A stretch of 64,000 nt of DNA from Lacibacter luteus (GCF_004118265.1 NZ_SDHW01000001.1:868001-932000); one strand, 5' to 3'; counted from the stretch's first letter, positions 8,908 through 18,592 are shown. Numbers and translations are program-made. The notes: generated by a model from the letters alone, not told the origin.

Positions 8908-10599
8908 TTAATTTTTAGGCTTCGGAAAAACCGCATGTGTAAATGCCCATGTACGCCATTGTGCAGCTAACTTTTCTACAACGGCCGGATATTGTTTTGA
9001 AACATCGTTGAGTTCTGTTTCATCAGCGTCGATATTATACAATCGCCAGGTAGTATCGCCTGACAATGAAACAAGTTTCCAGTCACCATCACGCACATAT
9101 CTTGCTCTGAAATGTTCGTTGTACAGCACTCTTGCCTTTTCTTTTGCATTGCCTTTAAATGCAGGCACTAAACTTTCGCCTGTGTAAGGCGTAATGTTTT
9201 GTCCTTTGAATGTTTTAGGATATGCAGCAGAAGTAAGTTGTAAAAATGTTGGCATAAAATCCATTACATGCCCAACCTGGTTTGAAAAACTTCCTTTGTT
9301 AGAAATACCTTTCGGCCAGAATGCGATCATAGGTGTACGAACACCGCCTTCGTACGATTGTTCTTTTGCAAAACGATAAGGTGTGTTGGCAACATTAGCC
9401 CAACGCTGACCGATTGACGCAAACGTTGTTTCCGGTCCGGGCAATACATCTTTGTTTACAGGATAATAAATGGTACGGCCATCTCTTGTTTGGTTGGGAC
9501 GATCGAAACCGGGACCATACCTTGCACAGTCTTCCGGACTTGCACCATTGTCACTTAAAAAAAGAATGATTGTATTATCGAGTTCGCCTGTTTCTCTTAA
9601 TGTTTTAATGATGCGGCCAATACCCTGATCCATCCGATCGATCATAGCTGCATGCACAGCCATTGCATGTGCATCCCAATCTTTGTTGGGATTGTTTGCC
9701 CAGCTGAGATCGTTATTGATGCGGGGCGATAATTTTGTTACTGATGAATCGATCAAACCTAAGCGGATCATTTTTTTATAACGTGCTTCACGAATGGCAT
9801 CCCAACCTGCTTTGTAAGTATGTTCGTATTTCTTAATATCCTCCGGCAATGCATGCAAAGGCCAATGCGGTGCTGTTTGTGAAACATAAATAAAGAAAGG
9901 TTGCTCTCCTTTGCTGAACTCTTTGATATACGTTACAGTTGTATCGTTGATGGCATCGGTATGATAATAACCTGCCGGCACTTTCTCCACGGGCTTTGTA
10001 GCATTTACCAAACTGAACGGATCAAAAAAATCAACCACACCAAAAATATTACCGTAATATTTTTCAAAGCCTCTGCTTGTCGGGTATTGTTCAACCGGTG
10101 AAAAGTAAGGATGTGTTGTTTGATGATTCAACCATTTTACCTGCTCTTCTTTTGTTGGCTGTTCAATGGTATTCGATACATGCCATTTGCCTGTCATCGC
10201 TGTACGGTAGCCTGCAGCATACAATACTTCAGCAACTGTAACTGCATTGGCTGTAATAAATCCACGATAACCTTCTTCTTTTCTTGGCGTGGTCATTTCA
10301 CCAATACCTGCCTGGTGATTGTATAAGCCTGTAAGCAGCGATGCTCTTGTAGGGCAACAACGGGATGTATTGTAAAAATTGCGGAAACGCAATCCGTTTG
10401 CAGCGAGGTAATCGAGATTGGGTGTTTGTATTTCACCACCGTAACAACCAAGATCGGAATAACCAAGATCATCGGCCATGATGAGTATAATATTCGGACG
10501 CTTATCCTTTTTACCGGCAGTTTTATTTTTTGCTGTTTGTGCAAACCCAATTGCCGATATGAACAGAATGATAATTGTTGTACTGTATCGTTTCATCAT
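8908..10599 (-). CDS. Type I sulfatase (S1 family)
   Basis: This 563-residue exported protein (signal to about FAQ, residue 21) has the sulfatase fold landmarks. NIILIMADDLGYSDLG carries the metal-binding Asp pair (D43, D44), and the maturation motif CxPTR begins at C81 in SRCCPTRASLLTG; that cysteine would be converted to formylglycine by an anaerobic or aerobic maturase not seen in this window. GKWHVS, LSDNGASPED and KEQSYEGGVRTP are further family blocks. It should remove sulfate esters from a glycan in the periplasm, which suggests that part of the target of this PUL is sulfated. S1 subfamily and substrate are unknown. Confidence 0.92.
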   Translation of the reverse strand: MMKRYSTTIIILFISAIGFAQTAKNKTAGKKDKRPNIILIMADDLGYSDLGCYGGEIQTPNLDYLAANGLRFRNFYNTSRCCPTRASLLTGLYNHQAGIGEMTTPRKEEGYRGFITANAVTVAEVLYAAGYRTAMTGKWHVSNTIEQPTKEEQVKWLNHQTTHPYFSPVEQYPTSRGFEKYYGNIFGVVDFFDPFSLVNATKPVEKVPAGYYHTDAINDTTVTYIKEFSKGEQPFFIYVSQTAPHWPLHALPEDIKKYEHTYKAGWDAIREARYKKMIRLGLIDSSVTKLSPRINNDLSWANNPNKDWDAHAMAVHAAMIDRMDQGIGRIIKTLRETGELDNTIILFLSDNGASPEDCARYGPGFDRPNQTRDGRTIYYPVNKDVLPGPETTFASIGQRWANVANTPYRFAKEQSYEGGVRTPMIAFWPKGISNKGSFSNQVGHVMDFMPTFLQLTSAAYPKTFKGQNITPYTGESLVPAFKGNAKEKARVLYNEHFRARYVRDGDWKLVSLSGDTTWRLYNIDADETELNDVSKQYPAVVEKLAAQWRTWAFTHAVFPKPKN

Positions 10600-10887
10600 G
10601 ACAAGATCGTTACTCCTTTTTAATCTTACTGGTATTCGTATTTATTCAGCGAATACCTATGTGCGTAAAGGACATTAAAAGCGCTTTAATCATTTATTCA
10701 GGCTGTTTCAAAGTTTTAGCATTCTGTTTCAGTAACAAGCAGGCTATAAATTTCTTGATGAATACAAAAAACTGCTGCCGTACTTTTAGGATATTTAGTT
10801 TCTGTTAGACTTTTATACCATTTCATTGAGTTATTTTTATAAGCAGCAGAAGCGAAGCAATCAATTAATATTTCATTCTTACAACAC
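10600..10887. promoter_or_regulatory. Divergent intergenic region between sulfatase and GH43
   Basis: These 288 bp separate divergent PUL genes and must hold both promoters. An 8-bp perfect inverted repeat (GGTATTCG at 10631-10638, CGAATACC at 10650-10657) lies 32-58 bp upstream of the sulfatase start and is a candidate operator. Near the GH43 gene a fragment GCGAAGCAATC (10852-10862) resembles one arm of the interspersed palindrome seen at 11929 and 45274. No clear TAnnTTTG box was found. Confidence 0.35.
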
Positions 10888-11910
10888 ATGAAACGAATGC
10901 ACAAAAGGCCAACAGCAAAAAATATAAAGCAGGTAATTGCGGCTGCACTACTCAGCAGTTGTTTAACAACGGGAGTTGTTGCACAGGCAAAAAAAGACAC
11001 AGCAAGTTCAGGCAATCCCCTGTTCAAAGGTTGGTATGCCGATCCGGAAGCGATCATCTTTAAAAAACAGTACTGGATCTTCCCTACTTATTCTGCGCCT
11101 TATAACAAACAGGTTTTCTTTGATGCATTCTCATCAAAAGATCTTGTTACATGGACAAAGCATGAACGCATTTTAGATACAGCTGCTATTAAATGGGCGA
11201 AGCGTGCAGTGTGGGCGCCCTCGATCATACAAAAGAAAAACAAGTATTACCTGTTCTTTGGCGCCAATGATATACAGAACAATAACGAGTATGGTGGTAT
11301 TGGTGTAGCAGTTGCTGATAAACCACAAGGGCCGTACAAAGATCATTTAGGCAAACCGCTTGTTGATAAATTTCACAACGGTGCACAACCTATTGATCAG
11401 TTTGTGTTTCATGATAAAGACGGCAAGTATTATCTCATCTACGGCGGATGGCGTCATTGCAATATTGCGCAATTGAAAGATGATTTCACTGGTTTTGTTC
11501 CATTCAGTGATGGCACAACCTTTAAAGAAATTACACCTGAAGCTTATGTTGAAGGTCCGTTCATGTTTATCCGCAATGGCAAATATTATTTTATGTGGTC
11601 AGAAGGTGGATGGACAGGCCCGAACTACAGTGTAGCTTATGCTATTGGTGATTCACCTTTTGGTCCATTCAAGCGTGTTGGAAAAATTCTGCAGCAGGAT
11701 CCAAAGATCGCAACAGGTGCAGGACATCATTCGGTAATTAATGTACCGGGCACAGATGAGTATTATATTGTGTACCATCGCAGGCCTTTAACAGAAAAAG
11801 ATGGTAACTCAAGAGAAACCTGTATTGAATATTTATCGTTTGATGAAAATGGTTTTATTAAACCTGTTGTGATAACGAATGAAGGTGTAAAGGCAAGAAA
11901 GATAAAATAA
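10888..11910 (+). CDS. GH43 family glycoside hydrolase
   Basis: This 340-residue exported protein has a five-bladed propeller pattern of GH43. The three catalytic acids of the family are in place: base in GWYADPE (D52), pKa modulator in QPIDQFVF (D170) and general acid in YVEGPFMF (E222). Typical activities are alpha-L-arabinofuranosidase, beta-xylosidase or exo-galactanase; the specific one is not readable. It is the only plus-strand gene of the PUL. The N-terminus (MKRMHKRPTAKNIKQ then a hydrophobic run) could be cleaved by signal peptidase I after VVAQA, or lipidated at C25 (LSSC). An ATG three codons later (MHKRP) is an alternative start. Confidence 0.88.
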   Translation: MKRMHKRPTAKNIKQVIAAALLSSCLTTGVVAQAKKDTASSGNPLFKGWYADPEAIIFKKQYWIFPTYSAPYNKQVFFDAFSSKDLVTWTKHERILDTAAIKWAKRAVWAPSIIQKKNKYYLFFGANDIQNNNEYGGIGVAVADKPQGPYKDHLGKPLVDKFHNGAQPIDQFVFHDKDGKYYLIYGGWRHCNIAQLKDDFTGFVPFSDGTTFKEITPEAYVEGPFMFIRNGKYYFMWSEGGWTGPNYSVAYAIGDSPFGPFKRVGKILQQDPKIATGAGHHSVINVPGTDEYYIVYHRRPLTEKDGNSRETCIEYLSFDENGFIKPVVITNEGVKARKIK

Positions 11911-11928
11911 TTGCATCGTAATTCAATT

Positions 11929-12073
11929 AGATTGCTTCGTACCTCGCAATGACGTTTTTCAGAACAACTAACTATTTGGGAGCGTCATTGCGAGCCTTGT
12001 TTTTTGGCGAAGCAATCTCATTCTTTTAGAGTCATCAACAAAACATGAGACTGCTTCGTTCCTCGCCGTGACG
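11929..12073. repeat. Interspersed palindromic repeat, copy 1
   Basis: Three related arms lie in the gap after the GH43 gene: AGATTGCTTCG...CTCGCAATGACG (11929-11954), its inverse CGTCATTGCGAG...GCGAAGCAATCTC (11983-12019), and a third GAGACTGCTTCG...GTGACG (12047-12073). Arms 1 and 2 can form a long hairpin. The same sequence recurs at 45274-45355, so this is a REP/MITE-like element rather than a simple terminator. The rest of this 288-bp gap holds a terminator (12091-12114) and no gene. Confidence 0.75.
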
Positions 12074-12090
12074 AATGCCTAAAAAACAAG

Positions 12091-12114
12091 AACGGCAACT
12101 GGAAAGTTGCCGTT
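12091..12114. terminator. Terminator between convergent GH43 and GH92 genes
   Basis: A perfect 10-bp stem AACGGCAACT / AGTTGCCGTT with a GGAA loop. On the plus strand it is followed by TTCATTT, on the minus strand by CTTGTTTTTT, so it can serve both convergent genes; the better T-tract is on the minus strand. Confidence 0.7.
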
Positions 12115-12198
12115 TCATTTAACTGCTGATGCTTAACCCTTAAAACTGCTGTGGGCTTTTTTTTGCCCTGTTCTCTTATGGGCTTTATTTCTCGATAA

Positions 12199-14490
12199 TC
12201 ATTTGCCATGTTTATTCGTCATCACAAATACGACCTCACCACCATTCATCAGATCGGCATGCTTGATGGCTGTTCCTGTCATTGCTTTACCATTAATGAG
12301 AACAGATTTTACATACATGTTCTTTTCGCTTTGATTCTGTACAGCGATCTTTAATTGTTTCCCATTCTCCAAATTGAAAACAGCATTGTTTACAATCGGA
12401 CTACCTATCTCGTATTCATCTGACCCAGGTGCTACGGGATAAAAACCCAACGAACTGAAAATATACCAGGCACTCATTTGTCCGCAATCATCATTACCAC
12501 CCAAACCATCAACCGTTGGTTTGTATTGATTGGCAAGAATGCGACGGATCAGCTGCTGCGTTTTCCAAGGCTTGCCTGCAAAATTGTATAAGTAAGCCAC
12601 ATGATGCGCCGGTTCGTTACCATGTACATACGTACCAATAATACCTTCACGTGTGATGTCTTCTGTTTCTGCAAAATATTTATCCGGCAGGTACATGGTG
12701 AACAATGAATCCATATTCGCCAAAAACTTTTTGGTGCCACCCATTAACGTAATCAGATCAGTTGGATTGTGCGGCACAAAGAAACTGTAGTTCCAGGAGT
12801 TACCTTCGATCAATCCTTGTCCATGTGTGCTCAACAAATCGGCATTGGGCAAGAAGTTTCCGTTCGCATCTTTTCGTTTTACAAAACCATCTTTGTCGAA
12901 TACATTTTTGTAATTCGCCGAACGCTTGATGAACTCCTCATAAATATCCATGCGATCAACTTTCTTCGCCAGTTGAGCAATTGCCCAGTCATCGTATGCA
13001 TATTCCAATGTATTGGAAATGGATACACCCGATTTTTCGGAAGGGATATAACCATACTTGATGTACTCGCCTATACCTTCGTAATTGCTGCGCCGTGCAG
13101 TCGTAATACAAGCATTCAATGCAGCATTTGCATCTACATCAGTCACACCTTTTACAATAGCATCTGCAAGAACTGCTGCACTATGGTAACCACTCATGCA
13201 CCAGTTATCATTTGCATAATGACTCCAGATGGGCAGCATATGCAATGCACTTTCGTTGTAATGCGCCATCATCGATTTTACCATATCGCTGTTGCGTTTC
13301 TGCTGCACAAGATTGTACAACGGATGCAACGCACGATAGGTGTCCCACAACGAAAACGTAGTGTAATTGGTAAAGCCTTCTGCTTTGTGATTATTCTGAT
13401 CAAGTCCACGGTATTGCCCATCCACATCCATGAATGTGTTTGGTGCAATAAATGCATGATACATGGCCGTGTAAAAATTCTGCTTGGTTTCTTCGTTTGC
13501 ATCAATTTTGATACGACTCAACTCTTTCTCCCATTTTGCACTTGCTTCGGCAACTGTCTGTTCAAAATTCCAATGCGGAATTTCGGTGCGGAGGTTTAAC
13601 AAAGCACCTGCAGAACTTACACCCGACAGTGCAAACTTCATCTTTACTTTTTCGTTTGCTTTTGTATCGAAGTTGAAATAGAGTTTTAATTGCCGACCGG
13701 CGAGATCAGGAAAGTTTTCTTTCTGATTGAACTTGCGCCAGAAGCCACCATACATTTCCTGCTTTTCATTTACACTGCCATAACTTTTGATGGGCTTTGA
13801 AAACGTAATAGCGAAATAAACTGTTCTTGTTCTTGCCCAACCCAATGTTTGGCGATAACCGGTAATGAGTGTATCATTCTCTATACGCACAAAGGTCCAC
13901 ACATTCTTTTCCGGATAGTTGTAAATGCCGTGCACCATATCCAGAATAATATGTGCATCAGTTGTTTCAGGGAATGTGTATTGATGAAAACCTACACGTT
14001 CTGTAGCTGTTAACTCTGCTTTCACTTTATAATCATCCAGCACCACACTGTAATAACCGGGACTTGCCTTTTCTGTTTCATGACTGAAAGCAGAACGGTA
14101 ACCACTTCTTGGCACACTCGCAACACCGGGATTCAATTTCAACGCACCAACTGTTGGCATCACTAAAAAATCACCGAGATCGGAATGGCCTGTACCACTG
14201 AAATGTGTATGACTGAACCCAACAATTGTTTTATCGGTATGCTGATAGCCCGCACAATACTTGTACATGTTGGGATTGTAACGTCCTTTATCTAAATATT
14301 GCAACGTATCTGTATCAGGACTCAACTGCACCATTCCAAACGGTACAGTAGCACCGGGAAATGTATGCCCCATTTTTGCTGTACCGATCAATGGATTTAC
14401 ATAGGACGTTAATTTCTGCTGCGCAGATGTTGTTACTGCGAAACCTAACGCAACAACCAATGCACCTGCTTTTATCTTACTCAACATCAT
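12199..14490 (-). CDS. GH92 alpha-mannosidase
   Basis: A full-length 763-residue GH92 enzyme with signal peptide (ending near TTSAQ). Family blocks in order: SYVNPLIGTAKMGHTFPGAT at the start of the mature protein, GFSHTHFSGTGHSDLGD, GLWDT-like FSLWDTYRALHPL, EGNSW with the general-acid Glu at about E562, and GNDDCGQMSAWYIFSSLGFYP near the C-terminus. Retention of Glu rather than Gln in EGNSW fits an ordinary mannosidase rather than a mannose-phosphate-specific one (family knowledge). It follows the next GH92 gene by only 10 bp, so the pair is an operon. It differs clearly from that neighbour and probably cuts another alpha-mannosidic linkage (inference). Confidence 0.93.
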   Translation of the reverse strand: MMLSKIKAGALVVALGFAVTTSAQQKLTSYVNPLIGTAKMGHTFPGATVPFGMVQLSPDTDTLQYLDKGRYNPNMYKYCAGYQHTDKTIVGFSHTHFSGTGHSDLGDFLVMPTVGALKLNPGVASVPRSGYRSAFSHETEKASPGYYSVVLDDYKVKAELTATERVGFHQYTFPETTDAHIILDMVHGIYNYPEKNVWTFVRIENDTLITGYRQTLGWARTRTVYFAITFSKPIKSYGSVNEKQEMYGGFWRKFNQKENFPDLAGRQLKLYFNFDTKANEKVKMKFALSGVSSAGALLNLRTEIPHWNFEQTVAEASAKWEKELSRIKIDANEETKQNFYTAMYHAFIAPNTFMDVDGQYRGLDQNNHKAEGFTNYTTFSLWDTYRALHPLYNLVQQKRNSDMVKSMMAHYNESALHMLPIWSHYANDNWCMSGYHSAAVLADAIVKGVTDVDANAALNACITTARRSNYEGIGEYIKYGYIPSEKSGVSISNTLEYAYDDWAIAQLAKKVDRMDIYEEFIKRSANYKNVFDKDGFVKRKDANGNFLPNADLLSTHGQGLIEGNSWNYSFFVPHNPTDLITLMGGTKKFLANMDSLFTMYLPDKYFAETEDITREGIIGTYVHGNEPAHHVAYLYNFAGKPWKTQQLIRRILANQYKPTVDGLGGNDDCGQMSAWYIFSSLGFYPVAPGSDEYEIGSPIVNNAVFNLENGKQLKIAVQNQSEKNMYVKSVLINGKAMTGTAIKHADLMNGGEVVFVMTNKHGK

Positions 14491-14500
14491 CGCTCTGCTT

Positions 14501-17470
14501 TTAATTATAAGTGATCTCTACTTTTGGATTGGCTTTGTACTCTACCCACAACTCTTCAACTGTTTTGCCTGTGTTTGCTTTCCAGAAATCCGAAGAGTAT
14601 TTATTGGTGCGTGCTGCATCATCGAGCTTCACTACAAAATCTTTTTGATAGTTCTGTGTTATCCATAACAGGAAACGTGCTGTAATGCGGTATGCATTAT
14701 TGTAATTATGTGTTGCCTGTAATTCGGGCATTGTCCATTTACCTTTTACATTGTTGATGCCTTCTGTTGCACGCACATAATCGGCAATGCCTTCTGTAAC
14801 CCAACCGGGCACATTGTTGAATTTATAGGCTTGTGTAACATGCATTAATTCATGTGTTACCACATCAATGTCTTCCGGGTTTTTATGAAACCATGCCGGG
14901 TTGTACACAATGCGATTGTCTGCAGTTGTTACGGCTACTCCATCATATTTCGGATCGATCACAAAGTTGATCGCCTTTTTTGCATTGAGATTATACTTCT
15001 GTATCAACTTAGGATATTGCAAAAAGAATGCATCGATCATACGTTGCTTGAATTCTTTTGTCAAGCTACTCTCTTCATCGATCATGTAAAGCGTTAAACC
15101 GTTTTTTGTAATGGTGTCAGGCTTTGCAGGCAATGTAATGGTTGATAAACCCGGAGGCTGAATGGCTTTTACTTTATCGTACAATGCTTTTTCATCTTTC
15201 GAAAACGAATAAGGCAGATCCGATTCTTTTGTTACTCTTGCTTTATCGGGTGCGCTGCTCATGTTCAATGCAAAAGAGCCGCCTTTGATCACATCAAAAT
15301 ACGAAAGCCATGTTTTGCTGTAAGCTGCGCCGTTTAATGTTTGTGTTTTAATGTAACGGTTGCTTGCACTGTTCGCAGGTGCGTTGATCACAAATTTCTT
15401 TCCGTCTTCAAATGTTAAGGTTGCTTTCTTAAACAAAGGCGCACCAATCACATATTGATCACTGCCCGGACAAACAGGATAGAAACCAATCGCTGAGAAA
15501 ATATACCAGGCTGAAGTTTGCCCGTTATCTTCATCGCCACAATAACCATCAGGTGTGGGTTTGTACAAACGATTCATTGCTTCACGCACCCAGTATTGTG
15601 TTTTGTATGATTCTCCTGCATAGTTGTACAGATAGATCATGTGCTGGATCGGCTGGTTACCATGTGCATACTGTCCCATATTAGCGATCTGCATTTCACG
15701 GATTTCATGAATGGTACCACCATAATAACTGTCATCAAAAACTGGCGGTAATGCAAATACAGAATCGAGCATGTTTGCAAACTGCTTACGTCCACCCATG
15801 AGGTTTGCCAGATTATCAATATCATGAAACACACTCCATGTATAATGCCAGCTGTTACCTTCAGTAAAAGCATCACCCCATTTCAACGGATTGAATGGCG
15901 CTTGGAAATTTCCATCTGCATTTTTACCACGCATCAGCTTGTGGCCTTTATCAAAAACGTTACGGTAGTTGAGTGAACGTTGTGCGTACAATTCAATTTC
16001 AGAAGCAGGACGGCCTAACTTCTGTGCTAATTTGAAAATGGTGAAATCATCATACGCATATTCCAATGTACGTGCAACATTCTCGTTGATCTTTACATTG
16101 TAAGGCACATAACCCAACGCATTGTAATACTTCACACCATAACGACCAACAGCATGCATAGGGCCTTCGTTGTTAGCGCCATTCAGCAATGCTTCGTAAA
16201 GTGTATTAATGTCTTTGATCTTCGCACTCTTTAAATACGCATCAGATACAACTGAAGCAGAGTTGTTACCCACCATAATATCAGCAAAGCCGGGGCTGCT
16301 CCACTCTGGCAAGAAGCCTCCTTCTTTGTAAGCATTCAACAAACCTTCCTGCATTTCTTTGTTTACCGATGGATACATTAAGTTGAGGAACGGGTACAAT
16401 GCACGGAATGTATCCCAGAAACCTGTACCACCATATAAAAATCCTTTCTCTACTTTACCGTTGTATGGACTGTAATGCACAATATTTCCTGTTGCATCTT
16501 TTTCGTACAGTTTATTCGGGAACATCACTGCACGGTAGTAGCAGGAATAAAATGTTTTCAGTTGTTCTTCTGTTGCACCTTCCACCTGGATCTTTCCAAG
16601 TACATTATTCCACAACTGTTGTGTTTCAGCTTTTACGGCATCAAATGTTTTGCTGCCTACTTCGTTTTTCAAATTCAGTTCGGCTTGCTCAAGACTGATG
16701 AAAGAGGATGCTGTTTTTACGATTACCTGTTGATTTGCTTCCGTGATGTTGAAACCAATGATGGCGCCTGTTGTATCGGCTTTTACATCCAGTCCATCTA
16801 CATACTTATCTTTTGACCATACTTTTTTAAACGTAAACGACGTATTGAACTGGAGTACAAAATAGTTGGCGAAGTTTTTCAATCGTCCTCTTGCATGAAA
16901 AGTTGTGTAACCAACGATCTTGTTTTCTTCGGGAATAATTTTAATATAACTGCCTCTGCGGAAACCATCCACTACCACAAACGCACTATCAGTTGAATGA
17001 TAGGTGATACGGAAGATAGCTGCACGTTCAGTTGGCGTTATTTCAGTTGTAATATGATGATCGGCCAGGTATACACTATAGTAATGCGGCTGCGCCACTT
17101 CTGTTTTGTGTGTAAACCAGCTTGCACGTTCTTCCTGTTTGAATACCGATTTTTTCGATACCGGCATAATAGAGAACACACCATAATCATTCATCCATGG
17201 AGAAGGTTGATGTGTTTGTTTGAAACCACGGATCTTATCGGCTGTGTAAGTGTATTGCCATCCGTTGCCATTGTCGCCTGTTTGTGGTGTCCACATATTC
17301 ATCGGCCACGGTGTACCAATTGCCGGGTAAGTATTACCATTCGACAGATCGGGTTTTGATAACGAACCCATTAACGGGTTTACATACTGTACAAGATCTT
17401 TCACCTGTGCCTTTACTGCTGCTGCACATGATAGCGCTAATACGGCTATCATTACTTTTCTTTTAAACAT
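14501..17470 (-). CDS. GH92 alpha-mannosidase fused to basic secretory protein (BSP) metallopeptidase-like domain
   Basis: This 989-residue exported protein is about 230 residues longer than a GH92 enzyme. Residues 1 to about 745 are GH92: YVNPLMGSLSKPDLSNGNTYP, GFWDTFRALYPFLN, EGNSWHYTWSVFHD (Glu about 537) and CGDEDNGQTSAWYIFSAIGFYP. Residues about 775-985 look like a plant-type basic secretory protein domain, with HELMHVTQ (H873, E874, H877) then GWVTEGIADYVRATEG, the zinc-peptidase-like signature of that family. A single protein combining de-mannosylation and a peptidase-like domain suggests attack on mannoproteins (inference). It is transcribed ahead of the second GH92 gene with a 10-bp gap. 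Confidence 0.9.
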   Translation of the reverse strand: MFKRKVMIAVLALSCAAAVKAQVKDLVQYVNPLMGSLSKPDLSNGNTYPAIGTPWPMNMWTPQTGDNGNGWQYTYTADKIRGFKQTHQPSPWMNDYGVFSIMPVSKKSVFKQEERASWFTHKTEVAQPHYYSVYLADHHITTEITPTERAAIFRITYHSTDSAFVVVDGFRRGSYIKIIPEENKIVGYTTFHARGRLKNFANYFVLQFNTSFTFKKVWSKDKYVDGLDVKADTTGAIIGFNITEANQQVIVKTASSFISLEQAELNLKNEVGSKTFDAVKAETQQLWNNVLGKIQVEGATEEQLKTFYSCYYRAVMFPNKLYEKDATGNIVHYSPYNGKVEKGFLYGGTGFWDTFRALYPFLNLMYPSVNKEMQEGLLNAYKEGGFLPEWSSPGFADIMVGNNSASVVSDAYLKSAKIKDINTLYEALLNGANNEGPMHAVGRYGVKYYNALGYVPYNVKINENVARTLEYAYDDFTIFKLAQKLGRPASEIELYAQRSLNYRNVFDKGHKLMRGKNADGNFQAPFNPLKWGDAFTEGNSWHYTWSVFHDIDNLANLMGGRKQFANMLDSVFALPPVFDDSYYGGTIHEIREMQIANMGQYAHGNQPIQHMIYLYNYAGESYKTQYWVREAMNRLYKPTPDGYCGDEDNGQTSAWYIFSAIGFYPVCPGSDQYVIGAPLFKKATLTFEDGKKFVINAPANSASNRYIKTQTLNGAAYSKTWLSYFDVIKGGSFALNMSSAPDKARVTKESDLPYSFSKDEKALYDKVKAIQPPGLSTITLPAKPDTITKNGLTLYMIDEESSLTKEFKQRMIDAFFLQYPKLIQKYNLNAKKAINFVIDPKYDGVAVTTADNRIVYNPAWFHKNPEDIDVVTHELMHVTQAYKFNNVPGWVTEGIADYVRATEGINNVKGKWTMPELQATHNYNNAYRITARFLLWITQNYQKDFVVKLDDAARTNKYSSDFWKANTGKTVEELWVEYKANPKVEITYN

Positions 17471-17548
17471 GTTGATATGATCCTTTATTTGAATTGCGAA
17501 GTAAAATTATTTTCGACAAGAAATGTATTGATTGTTTCCAGAATGTAT

Positions 17549-18490
17549 TCAATATGTTACAGATGGAAAATCGGTTTTTGCTTTGTTGAATTGTGTTTCC
17601 CATTCTGCCGGCCAGCCAAAAGCTGTTGTGGCAAGGGGTTTTAAATTAGCTCCTGCTGCCCCGCTCCAGAAGTGAATAAACTCACCCCAGTTTAAATCTC
17701 TTGTATATTGCCTGTTACCATCTTTCGGAAAATTAGCTGCAAGCAGCTTAAAGAATTTATTCAATACAGCACTGCCGCCATATTGATTATAAATTGGATA
17801 AAACCAATTCTTAAACCATTGTGTATTTGTTTGAGGGAAATTGTCGGTTGTGCCCATCATTAAATTATACCAACGGTCGGCATCAGCTGTACGGCCCAAG
17901 CCTTTGTATACATCGTAAATATAAATCTCCATCCACTTACTGTCTTTCCAGATAGCAAATGCAGGCGAACCTTTTGCATTATTGTTTGCACTTTCCACCA
18001 CATGACCCACTTCGTGTGTAACAAGATCGAGATCGTTACCTGTACCAGCCGTCCATGCATTGAGGCTTGATGAACCGCAATCAATGACGTTTCTGTTATC
18101 GTGGCGGCTGCTGTAATAATAACCCGGATGACCGCCACTGTATTTGCCCGCATGAAAAATGGCATACAGTCTTTTATCAGATCCGAATTCGTAACCATAG
18201 GTTTTTCTTGTGTACTGCCACACTTCTTTTACAAATGTGTTTGGCCATGTAATACTTTTCTGTACATCATTATCAAAATATACTACCAGCGAAGTATCGT
18301 AGTACACTCTCGATACAAGCTGTGCATGATCGAACCAATGTTCCTGCCAGGTTGATGGCGGCACATCGTAATTAATAACAGGCGGTGGTGTTGAACCACC
18401 ACCTGTTTGTTTCTTTTTGCAGCCCGATACCAATAAACCAACTGCCGATAAAATCATAATCAATATTGTGTTGAGCATATACTTTTTCAT
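17549..18490 (-). CDS. Putative zinc metallopeptidase lipoprotein
   Basis: This 313-residue protein starts with a lipoprotein signal (LLVSGC, lipid-bearing C24). Around residues 155-170 it has LDLVTHEVGHVVESAN, an HExxH motif (H159, E160, H163) of zinc metallopeptidases; I do not recognise the exact family with certainty. EVWQYTRKTYGYEFG, HPGYYYSSRHDNR and FWSGAAGANLKPL are other distinctive segments. A possible third ligand region is WKDSKWMEIYIYDVYKGLG. It sits between the SusCD operon and the GH92-BSP gene, so the locus encodes two peptidase-like proteins side by side. A surface role in opening glycoprotein substrates is inference. Confidence 0.7.
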   Translation of the reverse strand: MKKYMLNTILIMILSAVGLLVSGCKKKQTGGGSTPPPVINYDVPPSTWQEHWFDHAQLVSRVYYDTSLVVYFDNDVQKSITWPNTFVKEVWQYTRKTYGYEFGSDKRLYAIFHAGKYSGGHPGYYYSSRHDNRNVIDCGSSSLNAWTAGTGNDLDLVTHEVGHVVESANNNAKGSPAFAIWKDSKWMEIYIYDVYKGLGRTADADRWYNLMMGTTDNFPQTNTQWFKNWFYPIYNQYGGSAVLNKFFKLLAANFPKDGNRQYTRDLNWGEFIHFWSGAAGANLKPLATTAFGWPAEWETQFNKAKTDFPSVTY

Positions 18491-18550
18491 TGTGTATGTT
18501 CTGTTACCCGAAGTATTATCTGTGCAGTCGGCTATTGGCCAAAGAGCGTT

Positions 18551-18592
18551 CTGCTAAAAAAACAGCAGCAGTGAAAAAGATTCACTGCTGCT
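18551..18592 (-). terminator. Strong terminator of the susCD operon
   Basis: On the minus strand, 15 bp past the stop of the glycan-binding lipoprotein gene, a perfect 12-bp stem (AGCAGCAGTGAA at 18564-18575 with its complement at 18581-18592) is followed by GTTTTTTT (T-run 18556-18562). It separates the SusC/D unit from the downstream peptidase and GH92 genes. Confidence 0.85.

Noticed and set aside
12018-12209. 63-residue minus-strand frame after the GH92 gene
   Set aside because: It runs through the interspersed repeat and terminator and has no coding character.
12769-13599. 276-residue plus-strand frame
   Set aside because: Shadow of the GH92 gene on the opposite strand; Cys/Ile/Phe-rich with no domain pattern.
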